Shown piece by piece: positions 39,866 to 50,293 of a stretch of 64,000 bases of DNA; within the stretch, counting starts at the first letter, position 1, and each line of letters begins with the position of its first letter. Origin of the DNA: Prionace glauca (Eukaryota; Chordata; Chondrichthyes; Carcharhiniformes; Carcharhinidae). The notes under the pieces were generated by a model. The model had not been told where the DNA came from. It saw only the letters and a list, made by a program, of their open reading frames with translations, and did not search any database. The stretch lies in the NCBI GenBank assembly GCA_037974335.1, contig CM075724.1, positions 71,976,850 to 72,040,849 of the forward strand. Reading direction: 5' to 3'. Made by a program: the position numbers and the translations under genes.

Positions 39866-42646
39866 ATGGAATTGGGTGCGAGGGTAGGTGACGCTATGAG
39901 GTCTAAAGTTAAGGATAGGGTACAGGTAAGGGAAGAGGCAAAGGATGTCCCAATTGGTGGCGTTACGGCAAGTAGGGTCCAGGTGAAGGCTGGGATGAAA
40001 GCGCTTTATCTGAATGCACGAAGCATTCGGAATAAAGTGGATGAGCTGATGGCGCAGATCGACACAAATGGATACGATCTGGTGGCCATTACAGAGACGT
40101 GGCTGCAAGGTGACAGGGACTGGGAGATGAATGTACAGGGTTATCAAGTGTTTAGGAAGGATAGGCAGGAGGAAAGAGGGGGTGGCGTAGCTCTGCTGAT
40201 TAAGGATAGTATCAAGGTGGTAGCAAGGGATGATATCGGAGCCAAGGAGCAGAAAGTGGAATCGTTGTGGGTGGAGATTAGGAACAGAAAAGGGAGGAAG
40301 ACGCTAGTGGGTGTCGTCTATAGGCCCCCGAATAATGATATGGAGGTGGGGCGGGCTGTTAACGCGCAAATAAGTGCAGTGTGCAGGAATGGGACGGCAG
40401 TAGTTATGGGAGATTTCAATCTGCATATTGATTGGTCGACCCATGTTGGACGAGGTGGGCTCGAGGAGGAGTTCTTGGAATGCTGCCGGGATAATTTCCT
40501 TGAACAGTGTGTGTTGGAGCCGACGAGGGAGCGAGCTATCTTGGATCTGGTGCTATGTAATGAGGCGGGTAGAATTAGGGACCTTGCGGTGAAGAATCCT
40601 CTTGGAGAGAGTGATCATTGTATGGTGGAGTTTCTGGTGCAGATGGAGGAGGAGAAAGTGGGTTCCCAGACACGCGTCCTTTGTTTGAATAGAGGGGAGT
40701 ATGGTAGGATGAGAGAAGAATTGGCGAATGTGGACTGGGGGAACGCGTTGGAAGGTAGGTCTGCTGAGGAGCAGTGGAGGATCTTTAAGGAGATCATTCT
40801 TGGTGCTCAGCAGAAATATATTCCTATGGTTAAAAAGGACAGTAGGAGGAGAGGTAATAAGCCGTGGATAACGAAGGAGGTGAAGGAAAGTGTTAAATTA
40901 AAAGCGGAGGAGTTTAGAGTAGCTAAGAGCAGTGGGCGAGAAGAGGATTGGGAAAGGTTTAAATGTCAACAAAGATTGACAAAGAAATTGATAAAGGAGG
41001 GTAGGAGAAGCTATGAGGCTGGGCTAGCACTTAATATAAAAAAGGATAGCAAGAGTTTTTATAAATATATAAAAAGGAAGAGGCTGGCTAGGGTAAACGT
41101 TGGTCCTTTAGAGGATGAGAAAGGGGAGCTAGTGGTAGGGGATAGGGATATGGCTAAGGTCTTGAATAACTTCTTTGTTTCTGTCTTCACGGAGGAGGAC
41201 GTGAATAATTTGCCGGGTGTTAGCGATGGAAAGGTGGTAGGAATGGAGGGTCTTAATGACATTACTGTTACTAGAGAGGTGGTGCTCGACAGACTGGAGG
41301 GGCTGATTGTGGACAAGTCCCCAGGACCGGATGGAATGCATCCGAGGGTTCTGAAAGAAATGGCGGAGGTTATAGTGGATGCCTTGGTGGTTATTTTCCA
41401 GACGTCGCTGGATTCCGGGGAAGTGCCGGAAGATTGGAAAACGGCTAATGTTACGCCGTTGTTTAAGAAGGGTGCCAGGCAAAAGGCGGGGAATTATAGG
41501 CCGGTTAGTTTAACGTCTGTGGTAGGTAAAATGTTAGAAACCATCATTAAGGAGGAAATAGCGAGGCATCTTGAGGGGAATTGCTTGATAGGGCGGACGC
41601 AACACGGTTTCATTAAAGGGAAGTCGTGTCTGACAAATTTACTGGAGTTCTATGAGGATGTGTCGAGGGCAGTGGATGGAGGAGAGCCGGTGGATGTGGT
41701 CTTTCTGGATTTTCAGAAGGCGTTTGACAAGGTACCTCACAAGAGGTTATTGCAGAAGGTCAGGGGACATGGAGTTGGGGGTAGGGTGTTAGCGTGGATA
41801 GAGGATTGGTTGTCAAATAGGAGGCAGAGAGTGGGGGTCAATGGATGCTATTCAGATTGGCGGTTGGTGACTAGTGGGGTGCCCCAGGGGTCGGTGCTGG
41901 GGCCTCAGCTATTTACCATTTATATAGATGATCTGGAGGAGGGAACCGAGTGCAGGGTGTCGAAATTTGCTGATGACACCAAGATTGGGGGAAAGGCAAA
42001 TTGTGCGGAGGGTGTGGACAGTCTGCAGAAGGATCTAGATAGGCTGGGCGAATGGGCCAGGAAATGGCAAATGGAATTTAATGTTGGCAAGTGTGAGGTG
42101 GTCCACTTTGGTAGGAGGAATGGTAGGAAGGACTATTACTTACGGGGCGAAAAACTGCAGCAGGCGACGGTGCAGAGGGACCTCGGGGTCCTTGTGCATG
42201 AGTCGCAAAAACACAGCTTGCAGGTGCAGCAGGTGGTCAGGAAGGCGAATGGGATGCTGGCCTTCATAGCGAAGGGGATTGAATATAAAAGTAGGGAGGT
42301 CTTGCTGCAGCTATATAGGGCATTGGTGAGGCCGCAGCTGGAGTACTGTGTGCAGTTTTGGGCGCCGCACCTGCGCAAGGATGTTTTGGCCCTGGAGGGA
42401 GTGCAGAGGAGGTTTACTCGGCTGATACCGGAGTTGAGGGGATTGAGCTATGAGGAGAGGCTGAATAAACTAGGCTTGTACTCGTTAGAGTTTAGAAGAA
42501 TGAGGGGAGATCTCATTGAGATGTATAAGATGATGAATGGGATGGATAGGATACAGGTGGAGAGACTGTTCCCGCTCAAAAAAGACAGTAGGACTAGGGG
42601 GCACAGCCTCAAGATAAAGAGGGGGGGCGGTTTAGAACAGAGTTGA
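39866..42646 (+). CDS. LINE D ORF2: endonuclease and reverse transcriptase
   Basis: 926 codons. The endonuclease has LYLNARSIRNKVDEL, AITETWLQ, VVMGDFNLHIDW and GESDHCMVEF. The RT has KSPGPDGMHPRVLKEM, GNYRPVSLTSVVGKMLE, QHGFIKGKSC, FLDFQKAFDKVPHKR, SGVPQGSVLGPQLF and SKFADDTKIGG. It ends early (IKRGGGLEQS) because an extra G in a G-run near 42,618-42,627 shifts the frame. The opposite-strand copy at 44 kb keeps about 75 more residues there (FRTELRRNFFTQ and on). Otherwise it is intact. Confidence 0.9.
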   Translation: MELGARVGDAMRSKVKDRVQVREEAKDVPIGGVTASRVQVKAGMKALYLNARSIRNKVDELMAQIDTNGYDLVAITETWLQGDRDWEMNVQGYQVFRKDRQEERGGGVALLIKDSIKVVARDDIGAKEQKVESLWVEIRNRKGRKTLVGVVYRPPNNDMEVGRAVNAQISAVCRNGTAVVMGDFNLHIDWSTHVGRGGLEEEFLECCRDNFLEQCVLEPTRERAILDLVLCNEAGRIRDLAVKNPLGESDHCMVEFLVQMEEEKVGSQTRVLCLNRGEYGRMREELANVDWGNALEGRSAEEQWRIFKEIILGAQQKYIPMVKKDSRRRGNKPWITKEVKESVKLKAEEFRVAKSSGREEDWERFKCQQRLTKKLIKEGRRSYEAGLALNIKKDSKSFYKYIKRKRLARVNVGPLEDEKGELVVGDRDMAKVLNNFFVSVFTEEDVNNLPGVSDGKVVGMEGLNDITVTREVVLDRLEGLIVDKSPGPDGMHPRVLKEMAEVIVDALVVIFQTSLDSGEVPEDWKTANVTPLFKKGARQKAGNYRPVSLTSVVGKMLETIIKEEIARHLEGNCLIGRTQHGFIKGKSCLTNLLEFYEDVSRAVDGGEPVDVVFLDFQKAFDKVPHKRLLQKVRGHGVGGRVLAWIEDWLSNRRQRVGVNGCYSDWRLVTSGVPQGSVLGPQLFTIYIDDLEEGTECRVSKFADDTKIGGKANCAEGVDSLQKDLDRLGEWARKWQMEFNVGKCEVVHFGRRNGRKDYYLRGEKLQQATVQRDLGVLVHESQKHSLQVQQVVRKANGMLAFIAKGIEYKSREVLLQLYRALVRPQLEYCVQFWAPHLRKDVLALEGVQRRFTRLIPELRGLSYEERLNKLGLYSLEFRRMRGDLIEMYKMMNGMDRIQVERLFPLKKDSRTRGHSLKIKRGGGLEQS

Positions 42647-42907
42647 GGAGGAACTTCTTCACTCAAAGGGTGGTGAATCTCTGGAATTCTCTGCCCGTTG
42701 AAGTGGTGGAGGCTGCCTCGCTAAATATTTTTTAAGAAACGGGTTGATGGGTTTTTGATAAGAGAAGGGATTAAGGGTTATGGGGAGAGGGCGGGAAGGT
42801 GGAGCTGAGTCACGACAGATCAGCCATGATCTTATTGAATGGCGGGGCAGGCTCAAAGGGCCAGATGGCCTACTCCTGCTCCTATTTCTTATGTTCTTAT
42901 GTTCTTA
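39866..42907 (+). mobile_element. Long CR1-clade LINE copy (lineage D)
   Basis: It carries nearly all of ORF2 and a 3' end of repeated TTCTTATG octamers (42885-42907), the CR1-type terminus. ORF1 is absent, so the copy is 5'-truncated at or near the ORF2 start; the exact edge near 39,866 is a guess. Four other copies of the same lineage lie in the window (5.2-7.35, 8.8-9.5, 16.6-19.2 and 43.9-45.0 kb). The one at 43.9-45.0 kb is inverted and very similar. Confidence 0.9.
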
Positions 42908-43059
42908 TAATTATCATTGGCAAGGCGTGTGGCCGTTGAGCAGAACATGAGATGGAGTAGCAAAATAAGTTCCGCGAATACCAGTACAATCGAAAGAATA
43001 ACTTTTATAACCAAAAGTACAACCATAAGAATAACCAAAAGTGGAACTGATCAACTTCA

Positions 43060-43142
43060 GATCAACCAGTAAGGGATGAATGGCGGAGCAGGCTCGAAGG
43101 GCTAGATGGCCTACCCCTGCTCCTATTCCTTATGTTTTTATG
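43060..43142 (+). mobile_element. Isolated LINE D-type 3' tail
   Basis: GGCGGAGCAGGCTCGAAGGG, GGCCTACCCCTGCTCC and TTCCTTATGTTTTTATG are the last about 80 bp of lineage D, lying only 150 bp after the end of the long D copy. It is either an extreme truncation or a duplication. Confidence 0.6.
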
Positions 43143-43144
43143 TC

Positions 43145-43735
43145 CGATAACAGTTTGAGGCGAGTAAATTTTGGCTCCACAAAACATCTAGCTAATCTAT
43201 ATGACACAACTCCGGTGTGTGATCGAATGTTCCCCACTTTCCTGGACGAGGATTTCCTAACACTTGCAAAGATCAACCAGCATCGACAGTTCCAGAAGTG
43301 TACTCCACTTTCGAGATGCACTGATGCAAATCAGCAAACTTCCTTGGGCAACACCTTAAATTTCGAGAGCTCTACCGCCCATGTGGAGAATAGTAAATTA
43401 ATGGAGTACGCAAGCATTCGCCCACACCATGCAACTACATACGGTGGGCGATATAGTATCCCGATTTCAATCTTCCAGTCCAGCCGTTGTCGCTGCATTA
43501 AAATCCTGCAACTTATCTCTCAACAGCAGTTTTGCCGAAATAAACGAGGCATACAGAAATGTTGAATAAACCTTTATCTTAGCCCAAACAATTCGGCATG
43601 AACAAATCATATTGAACTTGCTAGCAAACCAGAACAGATGAAGTGCTAATAGCGAGGCATGCATTCTCACAATATTGTGGAACTATTTAAAATGTTAAGA
43701 TTGTTGAATTGTGTTTACGTCTTGTGTCACATTAT
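43145..43735. other. Loop between inverted LINE D copies, no assignable gene
   Basis: A 161-codon plus-strand frame spans 43080-43565, but its first part is translated LINE tail. The rest (SDNSLRRVNFGSTKHLANLY, HRQFQKCTPLSRCTDAN) matches no family I know and has no splice support. It may be a chance frame. Confidence 0.3.
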
Positions 43736-43737
43736 AA

Positions 43738-43803
43738 ACAAAGAACAATGAACAACGCAGCACGGGAAACAGGCCCTTCAGCCCAACGAGCCCACGCCGC
43801 CAT
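43738..43803 (-). mobile_element. Short SINE/LINE tail (AAAGAAC type)
   Basis: ACAAAGAACAATGAACAACG and GGCCCTTCAGCCCAACGAGC match the tail at 32,766. Only about 65 bp is present. Confidence 0.55.
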
Positions 43804-43936
43804 TTTAACAATTTAACATCGTATCATGGGGAAAGCTGCAGGCGTCATTATACATCTCATTACTATTAGAACCTACACCGGACAATTTGAATTAGCAAAC
43901 TATTTGAAGATATTCACGATGTTATATTTCGGTATT

Positions 43937-44992
43937 TAAGAACATAAGAACATAAGAAATAGGAGCAGGAGTAGGCCATCTGGCCCTTCGAGCCTGCCCC
44001 GCCATTCAATAAGATCATGGCTGATCTGTCGTGACTCAGCTCCACCTTCCCGCCCTCTCCCCATAACCCTTAATCCCTTCTCTTATCAAAAACCCATCAA
44101 CCCGTTTCTTAAAAATATTTAGCGAGGCAGCCTCCACCACTTCAACGGGCAGAGAATTCCAGAGATTCACCATCTTTTGAGTGAAGAAGTTCCTCCTCAA
44201 CTCTGTTCTAAACCGCCCCCCCTTTATCTTGAGGCTGTGCCCCCTAGTCCTACTGTCTTTTTTGAGCGGGAACAGTCTCTCCACCTCTATCCTATCCATC
44301 CCATTCATCATCTTATCCGTCTCAATGAGATCTCCCCTCATTCTTCTAAGCTCTAACGAGTACAAGCCTAGTTTATTCAGCCTCTCCTCATAGCTCAATC
44401 CCCTCAACTCCGGTATCAGCCGAGTAAACCTCCTCTGCGCTCCCTCCAGGGCCAAAATATCCTTGCGCAGGTGCGGCGCCCAAAACTGCACACAGTACTC
44501 CAGCTGCGGCCTCACCAATGCCCTATACAGCTGCAGCAAGACCTCCCTACTTTTATATTCAATCCCCCTCGCTATGAAGGCCAGCATCCCATTCGCCTTC
44601 CTGACCACCTGCTGCACCTGCAAGCTGGGTTTTTGTGACTCATGCACAAGGACCCCGAGGTCCCTCTGCACCGTCGCCTGCTGCAGTTTTTCGCCCCGTA
44701 AGTAATAGTCCTTCCTACCATTCCTCCTACCAAAGTGGACCACCTCACACTTGCCAACATTAAATTCCATTTGCCATTTCCTGGCCCATTCGCCCAGCCT
44801 ATCTAGATCCTTCTGCAGACTGTCCACACCCTCCGCACAATTTGCCTTTCCCCCAATCTTGGTGACATCAGCAAATTTCGACACCCTGCACTCGGTTCCC
44901 TCCTCCAGATCATCTATATAAATGGTAAATAGCTGAGGCCCCAGCACCGACCCCTGGGGCACCCCACTAGTCACCAACCGCCAATCCGAAAA
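43937..44992 (-). mobile_element. 5'-truncated LINE D copy, inverted relative to 39.9-42.9 kb
   Basis: It reads from the RT (DWRLVTSGVPQGS) to the C-terminus and the 3' octamer repeat (AACATAAGAACATAAGAA on the plus strand). The frame 44036-45043 is open for 335 codons, with the first few residues read from flanking DNA. The catalytic block is FADVTK rather than FADDTK, so the second essential Asp is lost. It is nearly identical to the plus-strand copy and about 1 kb away, tail to tail. Confidence 0.88.
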
Positions 44993-46511
44993 GTAAAAGT
45001 ACCCAACAACTGCCGATTGCTGCTTCATCGAAACAGGCCACAAGCTATTGAAAAGGATATGTTGCTGTCACATTACATAGAAACTAGGAGCAGGAGTAGG
45101 GCGTAGGGCCCATTATGCCTGCTCCATCAGTACATGTGATCATCGCAGATCTCTACTATATCAACGCCATCTTTATGTACCTTGGCTTAGCCCTCGATGG
45201 CTTTAAAATCGAATTGATTCCATCTCTTTCTTGAATACATTCAGTGAATTAACCTTTAAAGCCGTCTTTGATGCATAATTTCATGAATAACCAAACTTTA
45301 GGAAAAATACATTTTTTCTCATCTCTGTCCTAAATGGTTTGCTCCATATTCTGAGAGTGTGTTTCCTGGTTCGGGAGACCCCAAAGAAGGAAAACAGCCT
45401 TCCTTCACCAAGATTGTCCATCCCTGTTGGAATTGCATAGCTTTCAATGAGATCTCTTCTCACCTTTCTCAACTCTAATGTATTCAGGTCTGGTTACATC
45501 AATCTTTCCTCATAAGAGACTTTATAATTATGGGGAATTCATGTCCCCTTATCAGCCTAATAAAACTCGCTGCATATGTCCTATGGCTAGTGTGTTCTTT
45601 GTTAGATATGGAGATTGAATCTCAATACAGTACTCCAGATGTTGGCTCACCAAGGCCCTTTATAAATATTGGAAAACATTTCGAATTCTGAACTCAAATC
45701 CTATTACAAGGGAAGGCCAAGAGACCTAATTACTTCCTAATTACTTGCTGCACATGGTTCTCCACTTTCACGGTTTGGCACACTTAAGTCTTCTTGTACT
45801 CCAGTCCTTCCAATATATCAACAACGTAGCATTTTTTTAAATTTTCTCACAGAGGTATATCAACTCACAATCAGCCACGTTGTACAGCGTCCGCCATGAG
45901 ATTACACATTACTCTACTTGAGTGATTAACCTCGAAGACCCTTTATGTGCTCTTCTCAATTTAGATTTCCACCAAGTTATGAGTCATGGTGGAATCGTGA
46001 ATTGAAACTTGGAATCAGTTGATACCTGTTCATTAATCCTTATGTCTGCACCACTAATCAAGACCTGTCATAGGGAAATAAATATTTTTCAAAGGTTTTG
46101 TTTTCTCTCTATTGACCGATTCAGAATCCATGGCAAGACGTTGCATCCTTATCCCATGTGCTAATTGTGCACATTAGCTTCTTAAGATTGACCTTTCCAA
46201 AAACATTCAAGAAGTCATTTATACCGCACCAATGATTCTCCCTTATCTACTCTACTTGTTATATCTTGTTATGGAATCATGTGTTAGTAGTATAGCATCT
46301 TCCACACTGTGGATGCCTGGCCATCTGATCTTTTCAACTCTATTTTTTTACTTTCCCTTCTTCTTTAGAGTAGCGGGGTTACGTTTGCAACCTCCAATCT
46401 GTAGGAACTGTTCCACTCTATAGGATTTTGCAAGGTGACCATTTATGTTTCCAATATTTCGAGACTCAGATCCTGTAATAGTTAAGGGGGAGATTATCAT
46501 GTCCTCCTCAT

Positions 46512-47819
46512 TTGTTAGTCATTTGCACTGTTAATTTCTGCAGCACCATGTTCTTACTAATACAAATTTCCTTCAATTCCACCTCCGACTATTCGATTAC
46601 GTTCACCTTAATGATGGAAAGGGATAGGCATGAACCTCGGGTCAGTAGTTTCAGCTGGGGGAAGGGTAATTATGAGGCTATTAGGAGAGAATTAGGAAGC
46701 ATTGGTTGGAATGGGAGATTACAGGGACTGGGAACATCCGAGATGTGGAGATTTTTCAAGGAGCAGCTATTGCAGGTCTATGATAAGTATATCCCTGTCA
46801 GGCAAGGAGGATTTGGTAGGCCCAGGGAACCGTGGTGCACCAAAAAAGTTGATTCGTTGGTTAGGAAGAAAAAGGAGGCTTATGTTCGGATGAGGCTTGA
46901 GGGCTCAGGTAGTGCATTAGAAAGTTTTAGATTGGCTAGGAGGGAGTTGAAGAGGGAGTTAAGAAGGGCTAAAAGAGGACATGAGATGATTTTGGCTGAT
47001 AGGATTAAGGAGAACCCTAAGGCGTTTTACAGGTATGTCAAGAACAGAAGGTTGGTTAGGACAAGATTAGGGCCAGTTACAGACAGTAGAGGGAAGTTGT
47101 GTGTGGAACCGGAGGAGATTGGAGAGGCGTTGAACCAATATTTCTCTTCGGTGTTCACGCAAGGGGACAGGAATGTAGCTGAGGAGGACACTGGGGTGCA
47201 GGGGTGTGAAATAGATAGTATTGCAGTTGATACGGGGGATGTGCTGGATATTTTAGAGGGATTGAAAATAGATAAGTCCCCTGGTCCAGATGGGATTTAC
47301 CCTAGGATTCTTTTGGAGGCAAGAGGGGTGATTGCGGAGCCTCTGGCTCAGATCTTCAGGTCGTCGTTAGTCTCTGGTATAGTACCAGAAGATTGGAGGA
47401 CAGCAAATGTTGTCCCATTGTTTAAGAAGGGGAGAAGGGACTTCCCTGGGAATTATAGACCGGTGAGTCTTACTTCTGTGGTGGGTAAGGTTTTGGAAAG
47501 GATTATTAGAGACAGGATTTATAGTTATTTGGAAAGTAATGAGTTGATTAGAGACAGTCAGCATGGTTTTGTAGCGGGTAGGTCATGCGTTACTAACCTT
47601 ATCGAGTTCTTTGAGAAAGTGACCAAAGAGGTGGATAGGGGTAAGGCAGTTGATGTGGTGTATATGGATTTTAGCAAGGCGTTTGATAAGGTTCACCATG
47701 GTAGGCTTCTGCAGAAAATGCAGATGTATGGGATTGGGGGTGATCTAGGTAATTGGGTCAGGAGTTGGCTAGCAGATAGGAGACAGAGAGTGGTGGTTGT
47801 TGGGAAATATTCGTCATGA
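46512..47819 (+). CDS. LINE B ORF2, first part: linker and RT fingers/palm
   Basis: The frame is open from before the element start (about the first 25 codons are host or older LINE sequence) to a TGA at 47817-47819. It shows GNYEAIRREL, AKRGHEMILADRIKENPKAF, KSPGPDGIYPR, GNYRPVSLTSVVGK, QHGFVAGRSC and YMDFSKAFDKVHHGR. The TGA replaces a TGG seen in the opposite-strand copy (KYSSW). The frame resumes at once, so the element carries a single nonsense codon within RT. Confidence 0.8.
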   Translation: MLVICTVNFCSTMFLLIQISFNSTSDYSITFTLMMERDRHEPRVSSFSWGKGNYEAIRRELGSIGWNGRLQGLGTSEMWRFFKEQLLQVYDKYIPVRQGGFGRPREPWCTKKVDSLVRKKKEAYVRMRLEGSGSALESFRLARRELKRELRRAKRGHEMILADRIKENPKAFYRYVKNRRLVRTRLGPVTDSRGKLCVEPEEIGEALNQYFSSVFTQGDRNVAEEDTGVQGCEIDSIAVDTGDVLDILEGLKIDKSPGPDGIYPRILLEARGVIAEPLAQIFRSSLVSGIVPEDWRTANVVPLFKKGRRDFPGNYRPVSLTSVVGKVLERIIRDRIYSYLESNELIRDSQHGFVAGRSCVTNLIEFFEKVTKEVDRGKAVDVVYMDFSKAFDKVHHGRLLQKMQMYGIGGDLGNWVRSWLADRRQRVVVVGKYSS

Positions 47820-48812
47820 AGTTCGGTTACAAGTGGTGTGCCTCAGGGATCTGTTTTGGGGCCACTGCTGTTTGTAATTTTTATTAATGATCTGGATGAG
47901 GGTACAGTTGGGTGGATTAGTAAGTTTGCTGATGACACCAAAGTCGGAGGTGTGGTAGATTGTGAGGAAGGGTGTCATAGTTTGCAGGATGACTTAGAAA
48001 GGTTGCAGAGCTGGGCCGAGAGGTGGCGGATGGAGTTTAATGTGGAGAAGTGTGAGGTAATTAATTTCGGTAGGAATAACAGATGTGTTGAGTATAGGGC
48101 TAACGGGAGGACTTTGAATAGTGTGGAGGAGCAGAGGGATCTAGGTGTATGTGTACATAGATCCCTGAAAGTTGGGAATCAAGTAGATAAGGTTGTTAAG
48201 AAGGCATACGGAGTCTTGGCGTTTATTGGTAGGGGGATTGAATTTAGGAGTCGCAGCGTCATGATGCAACTGTACACATCTCTGGTGCGGCCGCACTTGG
48301 AGTTTTGTGTGCAGTTCTGGTCCCCATATTACAGGAAGGATGTAGAGGCTTTGGAGAGGGTGCAGAGGAGGTTTACCAGGATGTTGCGTGGTATGGAGGG
48401 GAGATCCTATGAGGAGAGATTGAGAGATTTGGGGTTGTTTTCGCTGGAAAGAAGGCGGCTAAGAGGGGATCTCATTGAAACGTATAAGATGATTAGAGGT
48501 TTAGACAGGGTAGATAGTGATAGCCTTTTTCCTAGGATGGAGAAAGCTAGCACGAGGGGGCACGATTTTAAATTAAGGGGGGGTAGTTATAGGACAGATG
48601 TCAGGGGTAGGTTCTTTACCCAGAGGGTGGTGAGGGACTGGAATGCCCTGCCAGCTGCAGTTGTAAATGCACCTAGTTTGGGGGCGTTTAAGAGATCTGT
48701 GGATAGGTTTATGGATGAAAAGGGATTGGTTTAGGCGAGTGGGTCATTGTTTTGTAACTGGTCGGCGCAACATCGTGGGCCGAAGGGCCTGTTCTGCGCT
48801 GTAATGTTCTAT
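46588..48812 (+). mobile_element. 5'-truncated CR1-clade LINE (lineage B)
   Basis: It starts inside the endonuclease end (S-I-T-F-T, MERDRHEP), runs through the complete reverse transcriptase and ends with GGCCGAAGGGCCTGTTCTGC and TAATGTTCTATG. It sits in opposite orientation inside an ancient CR1 whose sequence stops at about 46,587 and resumes at about 48,813. 5' truncation is normal for LINEs. Only one clear frame break is seen. Confidence 0.88.
47820..48734 (+). CDS. LINE B ORF2, second part: RT active site to C-terminus
   Basis: The same frame continues directly after the TGA with SSVTSGVPQGSVLGPLLF, SKFADDTKVGG (catalytic Asp pair), HLEFCVQFWSPYYRKD and RRFTRMLRGMEG, and ends FMDEKGLV. 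It keeps all expected RT and C-terminal CR1 blocks. With one read-through it would be continuous with the preceding frame. Confidence 0.8.
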   Translation, partial: SSVTSGVPQGSVLGPLLFVIFINDLDEGTVGWISKFADDTKVGGVVDCEEGCHSLQDDLERLQSWAERWRMEFNVEKCEVINFGRNNRCVEYRANGRTLNSVEEQRDLGVCVHRSLKVGNQVDKVVKKAYGVLAFIGRGIEFRSRSVMMQLYTSLVRPHLEFCVQFWSPYYRKDVEALERVQRRFTRMLRGMEGRSYEERLRDLGLFSLERRRLRGDLIETYKMIRGLDRVDSDSLFPRMEKASTRGHDFKLRGGSYRTDVRGRFFTQRVVRDWNALPAAVVNAPSLGAFKRSVDRFMDEKGLV

Positions 48813-50293
48813 GACTAGACTGTTGGTTGCCTGCCCGTTCTTAGAGTTTATTAGTGCCCTCCTTTATGAAGATAGGTCGACATTATGCGTTCATTTTTTT
48901 TCTGCCATTGTAATTGTCTTGTTTTCCGGCTGTAAGGAAATTCCATTTGTGTTTTGAAATACTTTATCTTCAAATATTTATGGCACTTTTAAGAACAGTT
49001 GGCATGTTCCCTGCAATTTTACTCTCTTACTAAACATTGCTTTTCTAGACCAAGTAGTTTGTCTTATTTTGCTGAATTCTAAATTACCCCCAATAATGAG
49101 GGTTTCTGTTCTTCCAACAATTTTACATGTCTCCTCTTTGGAGTTAATATTATGGGTAATATGTAATTTGAGCCGCCTTTCCTCTTCACTTTTTGAACCA
49201 GAGAGGTTCCACAGCCTTCCCTAACCAATTCGTACCTGGTGGCCTCGTATTTCCCTTCATGTAGATTCAGGACACCAGTTTCGGCCTCGACGAATTCACA
49301 CACTTGCTTAATGATAAATTATATCGTTGCATGTCTTCTGTTCCTCAAGGTCTTTCACTAATACTTTCTCATTGCACAGTGCCCATTCCGGAAAATCCTG
49401 CTGTCTGGTTGTTCCGTCAATATATTTGAGTAAAACTATTATACCCCAATTCCAGGAACTTCTCCTCCATCATACCATTGCTAGTTTGGGGTGTTTAATA
49501 TACGTGCAAATTAATGTCGCCTTGGATAACTGTTGCACATTTGTTTCACACATCACTGGGTTTAAAAACATTACCTTACAGCTCTACTAATGTTTTGGGA
49601 CCGACTGACAAAGAGTTGAAAGGTGTTCTGTGTTTTGCAGATTCTGATCTCCAACGGTACATATTCCCCACTTTGATTTTCTGAATGAAATTCCTTCCTC
49701 AAGATTACATTTATTCCATAATGCCATAAGGCCTAGGGGCAGAATGAGGCCATTCGGCCCATCGAGTCTACTTCGCCAGTCAGTCACAGAACATAGAACA
49801 TTACAGCGCAGAACAGGCCCTTCGGCCCACGATGTTGCGCCGACCAGTTACAAAAACAATGACCCACTAGCCTATACCAATCCCTTTTCATCCATGAACG
49901 TATCTACAGATCTCTTAAACGCCCCCAATCTAGGCACATTTATAACTGCAGCAGGCAAGGCATTCCAATCCCTCATCACCCGCTGGGTAAAGAACCTACC
50001 CCTGACATCCGTCCTGTAGTTACCCCCCCCCCCTTAATTTAAAGCCATGCCCCCTCGTGCTAGTTTTCTTCATCCGAGGAAAAAGGCTATCACTGTCCAC
50101 CCTATCTAAACCTCTAATCATCTTATAAGTTTCAATAAGATCCCCTTTTTTCCAATGAAAACAACCCCAAATCCCTCAGTCTCTCCTCATACGACCTCCC
50201 CACCATACCAGGCAACATCCTAGTAAACCTCCTCTGCACCCTCTCCAAAGCCTCCACATCCTTCCTGTAATGTGGGGACCAGAACTGCACACA

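Larger units (their letters stand above)
45065..49600 (-). mobile_element. Ancient CR1-like LINE interrupted by LINE B
   Basis: The tail starts at 45,065 (CATAGAAACTAGGAGCAGG). Decayed RT sequence runs to about 46,587 (CTTACTAATACAAATTTCC). After the LINE B insertion the same antisense CR1 resumes at about 48,813 (TTTATGAAGATAGG, CATGTTCCCTGCAATTTTAC) and reaches endonuclease sequence near 49,080-49,600. A 63-codon remnant (45472-45281, minus strand) still shows MRKVRRDLIESY. Frames are mostly lost. Confidence 0.65.

Noticed and set aside
43080-43565. 161-codon frame between the inverted LINE copies
   Set aside because: Begins in translated LINE tail and then matches no known family; a chance frame is likely.
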